From NCBI GenBank assembly GCA_010015655.1, contig ML976664.1:1072013-1136012 (forward strand): a stretch of DNA of 64,000 nt. The letters are read 5' to 3'. Source of the stretch: Bimuria novae-zelandiae CBS 107.79. Lineage: Eukaryota; Ascomycota; Dothideomycetes; Pleosporales; Didymosphaeriaceae. The position numbers were made by a program, and so were the translations under genes. The notes beneath the pieces are model-generated. The model had not been told where the DNA came from. It did not search any database and saw only the letters and a program-made list of their open reading frames with translations. This document shows, piece by piece, positions 12,489 to 24,489 of this stretch (positions within the stretch are counted from its first letter, which is position 1; every line of letters begins with the position of its first letter).

Positions 12489-12918
12489 CTGTCCGAAAAT
12501 CAGAGAAAATATAAAATAAAATGAGATAACGGATCCTACAGGCGAGCTGATTACACAGGCAAGCTCCGTTAATAGCTGCTATATTGGCTAAGTTATGGTA
12601 GGTTGAATATTTCACGATTTTCGCTAAAGTGAGACCGTGCGTCAGCTGATTCAGCACATTAGCGCGTGGCGCGGGTTGCGCAGGGACGCGGCTAGCTTTT
12701 GATGAAGCGGGATCGGCGTTTCTTCGAATGTGGCGTCGAACTGTAGCCAATGAGCTGTGGTGAGGCTGTCGCGCCCTGTCATCGTCGAATATGGTTTTAA
12801 CTTTAACCTGGAGAAGTGAATATTAGCGACAATGAGACGCCACACGGAAGTGCCCTACCCCGCACCGGACATCCCTTTATCAAGGTGAAAGACGCTCCAA
12901 ATTTACCTCAGATGCAAC
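12489..12918. other. Intergenic; missing 5' part of the NB-ARC gene not found here
   Basis: Both strands were read for a Walker A motif (GxGGxGKT/S); none was seen. Short open frames here do not resemble an NB-ARC N-terminus or the membrane protein downstream. Confidence 0.5.
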
Positions 12919-13881
12919 ATGTCGTCCTCGCCATGGCCTCCACTCCAAATACCTTGGGCTCCACCCACGGAGTGTATCTCCTCAGGTTTTACGTTCCCAT
13001 ATTTCCCGAGCGCCACCGGAACGACAATCTTCCAAGACTACTATCTTACAACGACTCAATGCTATCCGGGACCAGCCTTTCCGGCTGATCTGCACTACAG
13101 TCCCGGCTACTGCCCTGATCCATACACGACCGCCACGGCATGGGTAACAACTTCCGAGACAAGAGCCATCTGCTGCAAGAGGTGTGTCTCTCCTTCTACT
13201 GCTTCCTGTCCACTCTGCCGCTTTTCTCTCCACCCTATTTCTCCACTTGCCCGCTGACTCTCTACCCATAGCGGCTTCTCTTTTCTAGACGGCACTTCAT
13301 CCGGGGCTCCGTGTTGGAGCAGCTACACCTCTTCTACAGCAGCCACCGTGTGGTACCTCGTCACCACCTCCGGCAGTTCTTCCACCGAAACCACTACATC
13401 AACTGTCGGCCCCGGGATAGCAGCCGTGAAGGGCTTGACCGTTGCGTTCCGTTCCAATGACGTATCGCTCTTCCAAAGCACGCCGACCATGGTGCCTACC
13501 GTGACGATTGCAGCGACAACAGCGTCTATAACAACGACTAATTTGCCTTCTTCCTCTCCACTATCACCTTCAGGTCTTGGGGTGGGTGCTAAGGCGGGGA
13601 TTGGGGTTGGTGCCGCCTGCGCTGTTGCATTGCTTGCCGGGATTCTGGTATGGGTTCTGCGCGGGCGCCGGAAGCAGGCGGTCATGATAGCGTCTGCGGA
13701 CCACGGTAATGACTTGCCGGAAGCTATGACGGAGGCTAAGAGTGGGCTCCAAGTCGGCTCTTTATCACGAGATGTTGCGCATGGGCATCTTGCAGAGTTG
13801 GGTACACAGACGGATAGGGCTGTCCATGAGCTGGCTGCATCAAGAGGGAAAGCCGAGCTTCCCGGAGAAAGTTTCCATTGA
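12919..13881 (+). CDS. Predicted single-pass membrane protein with Cys-rich and Ser/Thr-rich ectodomain
   Basis: Two exons join in frame across a 105-bp GT-AG intron (13184-13288) to give about 285 residues. The N-terminal part has spaced cysteines (PTECISSGF, TTTQCYPGP, YCPDPYT, ICCKR). A Thr/Ser-rich stalk follows, then one hydrophobic segment (GIGVGAACAVALLAGILVWV) ending in the basic stop-transfer RGRRK, then a hydrophilic tail of about 70 residues. This is the layout of fungal wall-sensor-like or orphan type I proteins. I do not recognise the family, and no clear cleavable signal peptide precedes the first cysteines, so an extra 5' exon is possible. Start chosen: first ATG in frame with the conserved-looking Cys region. 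The gene is intact and GC-balanced although surrounded by decayed DNA. Confidence 0.72.
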
Positions 13882-14281
13882 TGCGTATCAGCTAATCACA
13901 AGAGTGGAGTATCCTTAAGTGGTACTCTATCGTTTGTATACGTCTAAGCTGCTGACAGCGTTTTAGTAAGGTCTGTATTTACGTATTCCTTGCGTCGCTT
14001 AGAAGTAAGAAAATTAGTAGTATCTCTAGGCAATTACTGTTCTCGCTACTTTCTCTACTCTAACTTCAAATAAGTAGACTTACGTTACTAAACTTAAAGC
14101 CGAAATTAGTAGGGCGGAATATAGATGTCCAGATTAGCGTAGGAGAAAGTTAGATAAACTATGGACATATTTATTTTCATAGCGTGTGAGAGGTCGTATG
14201 TCCTAACATTGGAGCTGTACGGTCGCCCTTTGTGGATATGCATCAAACCCATGCCATCCTGTTCCAAGATGTGCTGGTTCT
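13882..14281. other. Intergenic, no gene seen
   Basis: AT-rich 3' flank of the membrane-protein gene. No conserved motif found. Confidence 0.4.
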
Positions 14282-14483
14282 GTATAAACAAGAGTTCATA
14301 GAAGTATTAACTAGAGCGTAGTACGACAAAGCCGGATATCCCATATAAATAGGAGTTTATAGGAGTATTGGTAAGTCTGTAATATGCGGTATTAGCCTTC
14401 TTATATAATCAGGAGTTTACGGGAGTATTAGATATAGCAATAACAGCTTCCGTATACAATCAGGAGTTTACAGAAATATTTGC
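14282..14483. repeat. Four degenerate tandem repeats, 50-60 bp period
   Basis: The motif TATAAATCAGGAGTTTACAG (with changes) followed by GAGTATT recurs at about 14282, 14343, 14402 and 14453. Copies differ mainly by transitions. Function unknown. Confidence 0.75.
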
Positions 14484-14610
14484 TAATATATATTAGGTAG
14501 TTAGTAACCACAGCTTAAAATGTCCATATAGATGCAGCTAAATTTCACCAGCATGAGGCAAGGACGACCACAGCGTGCAAGCTTACGCGGCGCCTTGGAT
14601 GCTTTGAAAC

Positions 14611-14811
14611 GAGTATCCAGACACGCTAGCCAGCATAGTTAACCTCGCATTCACGTTCAAAGTGCAGGGATCTACTAGCATAGCAATTTCCCTAAGGGAG
14701 GATTGATGTAAGGTGCGAGCGGTAATTTTAGGCGCCCAAAATCCTGATGCTATATCATCTTGTAATGCCCTCGCGATGTGGTAGTTAGAAGCTATGGAAG
14801 TTAGCGAGTAG
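14611..14811 (+). pseudogene. 3' fragment of a second NB-ARC/TPR gene, inverted relative to the first
   Basis: Read on the plus strand, EYPDTLASIVNLAFTF is the end of one TPR unit. It is followed by a tail that matches the C-terminus of the gene at 10204 position by position (AISLxED, RAVILG, PDAISS, ALAMW, LEAMEVS against ISLMEDC, RAVVLG, PFTISS, TLATWQ, LEAIEIS). Two in-frame stops are present; one (TAG after TGG) stands where the first copy has CAG, a C-to-T change. It is the inner end of the right arm of the inverted duplication. The rest of this paralogue is absent upstream. Confidence 0.82.
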
Positions 14812-14889
14812 AAAATTTTAATAGAGAGGCCTAGCAAGTAGACTATTGTTAAAGCGGCAGGAAAGACGTGCTACCAAAGTAGCATAGCC

Positions 14890-16240
14890 TAGGTGCAGCA
14901 GCTCGCTTACAAATCATCATGAGATGCAGTCTGTGAGATGGTACTTTAAGTTGCCACCACCCGCAGGGAGGATGGCCGAGCCGCACCGGCCATGACCTTG
15001 CGCCGGAGGCGATAGTTTGAAGATATGGCTGAGAAGGAGAGTGCTGTGTGCAGCCCTAAGTAGAGTCTTGCCAAGCATGGCCACTATTACAGCTCCGTTA
15101 GTAATTTACATATCCTCACGAACATGAACAACCTAAAACTCCTTATAACCCTTATAGGTCGAACTAAAGCACATTTCTGCGTCTCTAGAGATTGCAGTGC
15201 TTATGTAAGGAGCCACTAGTGGTTTGACCGTACGACAGCTGTATCACACAAAGCATACAGAGCCTTTCTACCTTTATATGCGCTTGCGACAACAGCGTTT
15301 CGCTAGTAACGTTTAGTTAAACCTATATACTAAAGCGCTACTTATATTTTATATTATTTTATATCTTTCCTATCTTATTATATCCCCTCTAACAAGCTAA
15401 GACTAGGTCTTAATTATTACTTAGTTTAAAAATTAGCGCTAGTAGACTTAAGAAGTATAAGGATATAGTAGGCTTAATTAAGTTTTTTATTTAGTAATTA
15501 GTAAAGATAATAATAGTAGGTTTTATAACTTAAAAGTAATATAAATAGCATATCTCTATATTATAAAAATAATTACGTATTACTATGCGTTAGACTGTAT
15601 CCTAAAGTTATATAATAGCTATATTAAGTAGTAGAGACGCTAAGACGCATTAGCTAATTAAATAAATACTATTTTTTTAAGTACTAATACTACTCCTAAT
15701 TCTTATATTAAATATAGTAATATTCTAAGCACTTACGCGAGCTATATAGTTATATACCTTATAGTAAAATACTTATAAATATATAACGCAAGAGGTGTAG
15801 GGTTACCTTTAATTAGTAAAGATTAGTAACTTACTTTTACTAAAAGTACTAATTAATATAATAGTTTTTTATAAAATTACGCCTCGTAGCGCGCATAGGG
15901 CTAATAATAACTTTTTAGTATTAAATAAAAGTTTTAAAGCTTAGGTAAAGCTATTCTATAAAAATTTAAAATAATAAAGGCTTAATATTAGCGCTATAGG
16001 GAGGGAGGCCTATTAGGCTATAAAAAAAGGCACTATATAAATTAGGCTTAAAGATAATAATATAAACGTAATTTTTAAAGAAAAGTAGATTAAAAACATT
16101 TAGAATTAGCTATAATAGATTATTTTTATAGAATTATAACAATATTTATCGTGCGTATAAGCTTTCTAGTTGCTATAAGTTAAAGTACCCCTTATTTGTC
16201 TCGTCACACAGTGCGTCTCGCTACGCGGGGATGGACATTA
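14890..16240 (-). repeat. Right arm of the large inverted duplication (outer part)
   Basis: Reverse complement of about 7457-8828, with scattered transitions. It stops near GGGGATGGACATTA (16228-16241), just outside the pogo-like element that begins at 16257. Unlike the left arm it has no mariner insertion, so it preserves the ancestral junction with the NB-ARC/TPR 3' end. Confidence 0.88.
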
Positions 16241-16256
16241 ATATTCTCCATATATA

Positions 16257-18552
16257 ACGTATTCCACAAGCGAGCTGCGCACTTTTTCTTAGCAACACTA
16301 ACTTATACTTTTTAATCGTCGCTATTACTATTAACACTATCTAAAAACAACATACTAAAGGTAATATCTAATTTAAAAGATAGCTTTTTAGTCTTTTAGC
16401 AGGTTCGCACGTTGTGCCCTAGCTTATTACACTTATTATAAAGCCTTTGACGCTACGTGCTGCTCTCTCTACTATCCTCCCTACCTGCTTGCAAGCGCTG
16501 CCTCTTCGCAGGACGCTCTTTTGTAGCTACTAGCTATAGTCCTTCTGCAGCAAGTAGTGTTCCTCTAGCCTGTATACGTGTCCTTTTACGTGATTTCTAC
16601 TTTGTGTAAGCCACATTTGTGTTAAGATCTGAACATGTATGGAACAAGGAGGGCCAACGGGCCTCCAGTGGGGGTGACACTCGGCGGGGTCGCGTAACCG
16701 AGGTCACGTGACGTACCATCCAAGCCAAGACATACCATCCTGCCAAGATCGTGGAAGGCGTGCCACCCATGGACGGCACTGCCATCTAGCGAAACCCAGG
16801 GATGGCAGAAAGAGAGGCGGACAGTAATGTTCACACCTTGTGTATATAACCTAACACGAATACCCTTATAGTATCCGTGTTTAACCTGTTTATTAATCTA
16901 TCGTTTGGATCTGAATAAGCAACCTTGTTGATTTGATTATGCTATACCTACCTTTAATACTAACACCCTAGTGACAAGCGCAAGCTATCACTACGACCCT
17001 CTCCCGTCCTACTACAGTATTCCTGCCCGAGAACCAACCTTAGCCCCTTAGGGACCAGCTACCCCTTTGGGATCTTAACAATTTGCCTCCTTAAGCTCCT
17101 TAATTTAAGCCTTTATTAGCTTAAGCTTATGCGCTATCTTTTACGCGCCTTTTATAAATAATAATAATATTTTTTTTACTATTATTAAGGAGCTTTAGAT
17201 AGTGTTTAAAACCTTTTTTAATACTAAAGTAGATTACTCCCTAATTTTATGCATATTACTAGGTATTTATAACTACTAGGGGATAGGTTTAACTAGAAAA
17301 GCTAGTAAGGTCTTTAATTATATATTTAATTAATCTAATACTAACTATAAGTTAAAAGGCACTAAACTAGCGCTATAAAAATTTTTACTTTATTTTTTAT
17401 TAATTAACGCGTTAAACGCGTTAAACGTGTTAATAAACGTAAATAGGAACTTAGTTTTAGTAATATAGTTAATATAACTTTATATTAGCTACTTACCTTA
17501 GCGCTAGTACGCCTTCTTTAGTAGTAAAAAATAATCTATATCTAGTAGCTATAAGATATGCGATAAGTGCGGCGGTATATAAAAATAGATAATCTTATTA
17601 TTCTTATAATACTACTTAAAAGTAACAGAGCTATAGCTCTTGTGGCTATTTATAATAAGTAGCCTGTGTGTGTCCCGCACATGGCGCTTTATATATACGT
17701 TATAATACTTAATTTACATAACTTTAAGCTTATTTATTATTTAGCTATTTTTAGAGACTATAATTCTTAGTATACTAGCTAGTAAGGTATATCTTTACTT
17801 AGAAGATAATAAAAAGTAGGATCTTTTAACCCGTGCTACTAATACTTAGTTTTATTAATATTTACTTTTTATTATTTTTTATACTTATTTTAGCCTCCTA
17901 TGCCTTTTAACGCTAGTAATAACCTTTTAGCTTATTAAAATTACGCCTATTATAAAACTAGATTTATTAAAATTTTATCTATTTTTATCTTGTATGCTAT
18001 ACTTCGTCTTTATATTTTATATAAGTTAAAACTAGTTTAATATAATAGTAGATTCTTTATATAGTATTCTTAAGTAGTCTAGCTTATAATTAAATCTTAT
18101 TATAAGCTTAGGCATACGCTTAATAAAGTTTACTAATTAGTTTTTATTAATTTTACTTTAGCTATATATAGTAAGTAAAGTATTTACTATATTTTAAACC
18201 TACGTAAGGATTATAGGGTATTCTTACTTAGTAAAATCTAAAATATACTAGATAATTGTTTTCTTTTTTAACTTTATAAATTTTATTAAATTTAATTATA
18301 TTTTAGCGCGTAAAAGGACGCTAGCATGTCTTTTACGTAGTATAAATTTAGGCGTATTATACGTAGTAGTAGCGTGTTTGACTAACTAAATTTAGTAATT
18401 TAAAATAAATTATAAAGTAAGCTATATATTTGCTTCGTGCGAAGCAGATTGACTATTATTTTATTAAGCTGTTATACGTTAATTGTAAGTTGGTGTGGGC
18501 TTGGCAAAAGCGCGCAGCTCGCTTGGGTGCGCAGCTCGCTTGTAGAATACGT
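16257..18552 (-). mobile_element. Pogo/Fot1-like transposon, copy 2 (diverged), with solo LTR inside
   Basis: The TIRs start ACGTATTCCACAAGCGAGCT on the left and ACGTATTCTACAAGCGAGCT on the inverted right, with TA on both sides (16255-16256, 18553-18554). The right TIR has two copies of the CAAGCGAGCTGCGC unit. The minus strand carries a zinc knuckle (CNKLGHNVRTC, near 16400-16435) like the other pogo copies. Without the LTR and its duplicated target (466 bp) the element is about 1830 bp, the family length. The coding region is heavily RIP-mutated. Confidence 0.88.
16620..17080. mobile_element. Solo LTR, family A (461 bp), 5-bp TSD
   Basis: It begins TGTTAAGATC and ends GATCTTAACA, a 10-bp inverted terminus of TG...CA type. 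It is flanked by the exact duplication ATTTG (16615-16619 and 17081-17085). A TATA-like TGTATATAAC sits at about 16840. It is GC-balanced, unlike the RIP-degraded host element, so it probably arrived after the last RIP cycle. Left behind by LTR-LTR recombination. Confidence 0.92.
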
Positions 18553-18813
18553 TAGTAGGAAAGCCTTTTTAAAAGAATTTGTAGAGCGCTAAGCCGCTAA
18601 CAGTGAATAGGTCAGGTGAGGTCACGTGGCAGGATAACTAAGCACAGCTAAAAGCCTTTTTCCCTACCGATTCGTGCCCGCAGCACTGGCTATGGAAGTA
18701 CAGTACGGTACTCAAGAAGTAAAGAATTTTCAAGAATTTGGATAAGGGTGCAGTGGAATACCCCAAATCCTGGCGAAAGCTGCCCTCTTGTCCGCATCTC
18801 TGCTCAGCCCGCT

Positions 18814-19375
18814 TTACCGAGAGATCATGTGGTCTCTCGCCGGCCCAACACCAACCCACTGCACCTTGACTCCCACAAACTTCTCGATAAACTCAATGTA
18901 CGACTTGGCATTCGCCGGCAACTTATCGAAGGACGTCACTCCAGTCGTAGACTCGCCTTTCCAGCCCGGCAAAGTTTCGTACTGTACTTCGATCTTGCTC
19001 AAAATCTCCGCGTCTGCAGGGAAGTATTCCAGCGTCTGGCCGTTGTAGCTATACGAAGTAGCGACCTTCAGTTCTTCGAAGTCATCTAGAACATCCAACT
19101 TGGTGAGGTTCAGTGATGTGTAGTCGTTGCATGCATGGCTGTGCTTGACAACGACGAGATCAAGCCATCCGCATCTCCGCTTGCGACCAGTAGTCACACC
19201 GACCTCGTGCCCTTGTTGCTGAAGCCTTTCGCCAATTTCATTCAGCTGTTCTGTGGGGAATGGACCGGAGCCGACGCGCGTGGTGTAGGCTTTTACGACG
19301 CCAATGACTTCCTTGATAGAGCGCCAGCCGAGGGTGAGGCCCGTGAGAACGCCGCCGAGGCCTGTATTGGAGGAA

Positions 19376-19412
<37 letters not shown>

Positions 19413-20173
19413 TCAGGGCGTTTGCGCCTTCTACGAGAATGGGAGTTTTTTTCTCCTTTGCGGATGCTAGGAGGGGGACGGCATCGATGACGTATTGTTC
19501 GAGCTTGGGGCGGTATTCCTAACAAAGTGTTAGCCTTATGCATGGAACGTAGGGTCGGGGTCGTGTATCAAGCATGAGAATACACCACCCCAGGCAAATC
19601 ACGACCTACATTGTACCGCTTAATCTCCTCCTCCACATCATACTTGAGGAGATCGCCGAAGCGCTTCTTGTAGCTGTCTGCCAACCTCCGCATGCCTTGT
19701 TCAAACTTCTCCTCGTTGAAAATATCGCACATGCGCAGCCCACTCCGCGACATTTTTGTGCTGTAGGATGGTCCGATGCCCTTCTTGGTGGTCCCGATCA
19801 ATTGCCCACCAAGCTCCACCTCCTCCAGCCCATCGACGAGCTGATGCACGTCGAACACGACCTGCGCCCGATCGCTTATGAATATCCTGCCCTCCGTGTT
19901 CAACCCCTTCTTGTCCAACGCCTCTAGCTCCTTGAAGAAGCTCGGGACGTGGACGACACAGCCGGAACCGATGACGTTGATGCAGCCTAGGTTCACGAGA
20001 CCCGACGGGAGAATATGGAAGTCGTAGGTGACGCCGTTCGCGACGATGGTATGACCGGCGTTGTTGCCACCCTGGGCACGGCAGCACAGCTTTGAGCTGT
20101 GGGCGAGGATGTCGGCGAGCTTTCCTTTGCCTTCGTCGCCCCACTGGGCGCCGAGGACGACGGTGACGGACAT
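18814..20173 (-). CDS. ADE12: Adenylosuccinate synthetase
   Basis: This enzyme joins IMP and aspartate with GTP to give adenylosuccinate, the first committed step to AMP, in the cytosol. Two exons (20173-19610, 19518-18814) with a 91-bp intron (19609-19519) give 422 residues, the normal family length; the splice joins KRYN to EYRPKLEQY. Family motifs are all present: GDEGKGK at residues 12-18, GGNNAGHT, the [14 protein letters not shown]-site loop, [16 protein letters not shown], and the C-terminal VGVGP. The start follows the usual [11 protein letters not shown]; an upstream in-frame ATG at 20203 would add 10 residues. It is intact and GC-rich, yet its stop lies only about 260 bp from a RIP-mutated transposon. 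It is the clearest housekeeping gene in the window. Confidence 0.97.
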
Positions 20174-21685
20174 CGTGAAAGTCGAGGAACGTGGGCGGGG
20201 CACAGCCGGGGCTAAGGAGGGTATTTCAATTGCTCATGCGAGCGCGGAAAAGCCGAAATGCGCTCTTTGCGCTCGTCGGTTTGCGTCCAATGAAAATGTT
20301 TGCGGGCAGGCGCCGTGGTGAAAGCCTGTATCGGAGGCAATTAGAGCGAGGCCCACAGTAGGTTATGGGTATCGCAAGTGATGTCAGGCTGGTATTTGGG
20401 GCACCGTAGAGCAATTGAGCGGAATACTGCCTCTCCTCTCAAGTACGCATTCTTGTTGCGGCTCAAACTGGAGGGGCTCGATTTTCGCGGCGATTGCCCC
20501 GCCCCCACCAAAGATGGCTGACGCCATGTCGCACATTTTTGCTGCAGATGCGCGTCCAATCAGAGCGTGTTGATTTGCGTTACGTAATCTATCTCCCCTT
20601 TATAGGGCTCCGACAACTCTATCCTCGACTGTGATGGAGGTGGCATTTCGTCCAGACGCTGGTTTCCGGTTAATAAATTCGGCCCTCAACTATCAGATGT
20701 CAGTTAGGGAGTTCTCACGTCTCTGTCCAGGGTGAAAGCCTTCCACGATTGCTGCCAGTCCGCAGGTGAACTACCCAAGAATCCTATCCATCGCACATAT
20801 CGACGCCAAGGGGAACAAAACTCTTGGATTTGAATAGCAACACTGCAGCACATCTTTATCAGACATCTCGATGGTGTTCATTGGGGTGGACATGAACCTG
20901 CACCTATGAAAAGGAGAACACTAGATGTACCTTCCTCGAGCTAGCGTACGCTAGCCAAAATCGGACGACCACGCTTTCCCCCTCACTCCTTCCTCCACTA
21001 TTGTGCTACCTGCACTCCTACCTCGGAATTACATGTTCATTCTTATTTGTTAAATTGTTTGTCTCTTCTGGACTATTACTCCACGGCATTGGCGCCTCGC
21101 CTTCAGAAGCGAAAGAACAACTGATTTCTCATTGTCGGCTCAATGTGGCGCCGTCGGGGAGCCCCAGTTCTCATCGCCATATCCTAGAGAAAGTGGAAAG
21201 ACTCCGTTCTCCCGAGCGTGGCTTCGCTCGGGACGATAGCACATGGAGCATTACTTTTGACCCGTGCCACGGGATGAGCAACGCATGTAGAGGTAGGTTC
21301 GGGGTGGCCATCATCACAATCGAGCAAGCACTCAAATCGCGTCCAGACGCGCTCGACACTCATTTCTGGCGTTCATAGCGATTTCTCTACCCCTATGCGG
21401 TGTACACTAAATCTCTAGTCTCCTACTGACTCAGTCATTTCGCTTGTGCCTGTAGCAAGCGACAACACCCAGGATGATTAGGTTTCACAGAGCTTGACTT
21501 CAAAAAAGCAGAACGATTGATCCCTTCTGCCAGCAAGTTTATTTCTCTATATGAGAAGATGGAGGCTCGCGGCTTGATGATATATCTTCGTGCAACAGCT
21601 CTGACGAGGAACGGCAGAAGGGTGAGAGGAAGACCGCCGCGCTCATTGACACACGCTCGCTTTTCTTCTTATTACTTGTTTCATA
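20174..21685. other. Intergenic region upstream of adenylosuccinate synthetase
   Basis: Contains the minus-strand promoter of the purine gene. The longest open frame (21001-21378) lacks an ATG in its hydrophobic start and is not supported. No RNA gene was seen. Confidence 0.5.
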
Positions 21686-23959
21686 ATGAAGTACACTCTT
21701 TTTACGATTCTCTGGCTCATCGCCGCTTCCTTTACTCTTGCGGCTAAACCGTCGCGCGATGACACATGTGGTGGACGAAACCGATACACTTGCCTCAATT
21801 CCGGTTTGTGGTTCTTCTGCGGAGTTGACCTCTAAGCTCATGTTCATTATCTAGCTTTCGGAAACTGTTGCTCACGTTACGGATATTGCGGTAGCTCTGA
21901 CGCCTATTGTGGCCATGGTTGCCAAAGCTCTTCGGGTCGTCCTGCCACTCGACTGCCACTGCAATTCCAGCCTCTTCAGCTCCCTCAAAGTTTGTTTCAT
22001 GCGACGCTAGATGTGGAAAGGGATATAGGAATCAGACTTGTCAAGGATCGATTTTCGGAAAATGTTGCTCGAAGTACGGCTACTGCGGATCTAGCAAGGC
22101 ATATTGTGGGAACGGATGCCAGTCCGGCTTTGGGAGATGCAATGGTGCGGCTTATAGCTCCACTCGTTGCTCCTCTACACGTCCGAATACATTAGCAACT
22201 TCAACGACCCAGACGTCAACGGTTTCTGCTTCTCCTACGCAGTCAGTATCTAGGAATGCACACTGTGGGCCGCGCTACGGTGGAAAGACGTGCCCAGGGT
22301 CGCAATGGGGCCATTGCTGTAGTCAATATTCGTATTGGTACGGACGTCCAGTACATCACAATTCACTCATTGCTAACATCATCAAGTGGAAGCACGATTG
22401 ACTACTGCGCCGCCGATACTTGCCAGCACGGGTACGGACGATGCAATCCATTGTCCTCCTCCCGCAGCCTCTCTCAGACCCGAACACCGAGCTATTTATC
22501 AGATTCATCTTCGCGTGTTGCATATTCCACAGGTGTAACAGCTCCGACCACTCCTTCCATCGTCACTTCCTCAGTGTCGACATCTTCTAGTGTTTCGTTG
22601 CGAAGTTCTGGTTCGTCCATCGCCTCAGCTGTTGGTGACTCTACCTCCTCCACACTGTCAAACACCGGCATTTTGAGCAATTCATTGCCAGAATCGTCGA
22701 TTACCTCATCTACGGCTATAATTGTAGATTCCATTTCGTCTTTGCTCACCGCAGAGAAGACTGAGCCTACTGCGCCTCTGCCAACCACGACCGAATGGCC
22801 AACCACGTCTGAGTTGGCGACTACGTAAGAAACACCCTCACCTATTCAATCTGCAACATCTTCAGAATCATTTCCATATACGGAAGCACAAACAACCACG
22901 GAAGCAGCGCCGGCTGCAAGCTGTGTCGCTGCTCCAGTGCCCTGCCCAACCCTCTCATCTACCTTAACAGCATCATGTCCTAGGTTGGGTGGCACTTACT
23001 TTTCTCAAAATACGGTGTCATACAATCCGCGGTGTAGGAAGCTTCCATCCAGCTTCACACAAATTTCAACAACTAACTTGGTTGCCACTGCAGAGGACTG
23101 CGTCGACCTTTGCAATGCAAATGAGGCATGTATAGCTGGGCTGTATTTCTCCAGCGCGCAACGTTTCTATCTTCTGTCGGCAATGGGCAGTCTAGTCAGC
23201 ATGGACACGACGGATTTGTACATCAAAGTCGGCCCGGCAGAGCTGCCTATGTCTTCTTGCCTAGCGGAATCGGATGTGTCAATTGTAACTGCAACGTCAC
23301 CTTTGCCTACCGCAACTGAAGAGCCGACAACGACAATGAATTCAGCGATCTCGACGCTAGCAGAGACAACGTCCACCGACTCAAGCTCCGTCTCTTCTGA
23401 ATTGACTAGCACCACCGATGCTTCGAGCGCCTCCGAGACATCTGTCCCGAGCATTCTCACTCCTTCCAGTACCAATCTCACGGATTCGGTAATCCCATAT
23501 ACTTCGACCGCTTCAATACCAGACGCCGCAACGACAACAACCCCGATTACCGCAGAGAATACTGCCCCGTCGTCTCCATCATCCTCCCCCTCTATCTGCA
23601 CACCCACCCCACAATCTTGTCCCGCTCTTACAACCTGGTTCGGACCTTCCTCCACGTGCCCCACAAGGTCCTGTCTCTCAGTCCAAAACGGCCCCCAATA
23701 CTCATACATGATCCACTGTAAAGCGGCGCCCGTCTGGTACTCTCGGATCACCACGCAGCTCGTGAGCAGCCTGAACATCTGCCTTGCTTACTGCAACACC
23801 TATGGGTCTAACTGCGTGGGCGTGACATACTACACGATGGGGGCGTATTTCTATTGCAATGTGTATAGTAATGTGGTGGTCGATAGCATGGCTACTGCGG
23901 TGGGAACGAACACGTTTCTGAGGGTGGGGATAGAAGGCACGCCTGAAGGGACTTGTTAG
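21686..23959 (+). pseudogene. Secreted chitin-binding protein: three hevein domains, Ser/Thr linker, two PAN/apple-like domains; broken
   Basis: A signal peptide (MKYTLFTILWLIAASFTLAA) is followed by hevein-type CBM18 domains. Domain 1 is split by a 51-bp intron (21804-21854) and reads FGNCCSRYGYCGSSDAYC. Domain 2 reads FGKCCSKYGYCGSSKAYC. Domain 3 is completed only by removing a 49-bp intron (22338-22386), giving SYCGSTIDYC. A long Ser/Thr-rich linker and two Cys-rich PAN/apple-like modules (TAEDCVDLCNANEACIAG; LNICLAYCNTYGSNCVG) follow. Two defects are seen: a frameshift at about 21928-21936, after domain 1 (one T missing in the expected SSFG), and an in-frame TAA at 22826-22828, likely from CAA. 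Such proteins bind chitin at the wall or shield it. A single indel could also be a sequencing error. Confidence 0.83.
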
Positions 23960-24489
23960 ATGTGTATGGCACTTTTCTTGGTTGGGCTCGGCGCACTGCA
24001 AGTTGGGTATAGAATAATGTAATGGATTGGTGGGATGTGAAAACTAAGACATAGATAATAGACTGGGAGTTGGAAAGGCATGTAGTTGGCTTTGTGGCGA
24101 CGTGATGCTATTTGCATGTATGATTTCTTCTGGGAGAAGGCAAAGTATCTTTGGGTCGATTTGCACGCAGGACTTCACAGGATCTAGACAAGTCTAGATG
24201 ATGTACTAGTCGGTAATTCGGTATACACAATCTACATTTGACAGGACAGGGAGCTATGAAAAAAGTGGATGCTATAGATTGAACAAGATCGAGAAAGCTG
24301 AGGGAGAAGTGAATGTAGGGTAGTAGCTCGTGATATGGTGAAGCCTAAGGAGTGTTAAGGGCCTCCATGTGTGTGCTTCCTAATGCATTCTCATCCGGCC
24401 GGGTAAGAGCCTATATGGGTATAACTCTCGTGGGAAAAGTACGACGAGGAAGGAGTGCTAAGAGTCTACACGGTGGCTGCTCTTGCGAT
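23960..24489. other. Intergenic, no gene seen
   Basis: Lies between convergent genes (hevein/PAN on plus, BTB on minus). No conserved element recognised. Confidence 0.4.

Noticed and set aside
21001..21378. 125-residue frame with hydrophobic start, possibly secreted
   Set aside because: It opens with TTG; the first in-frame ATG lies far downstream of the hydrophobic part. No supporting features.
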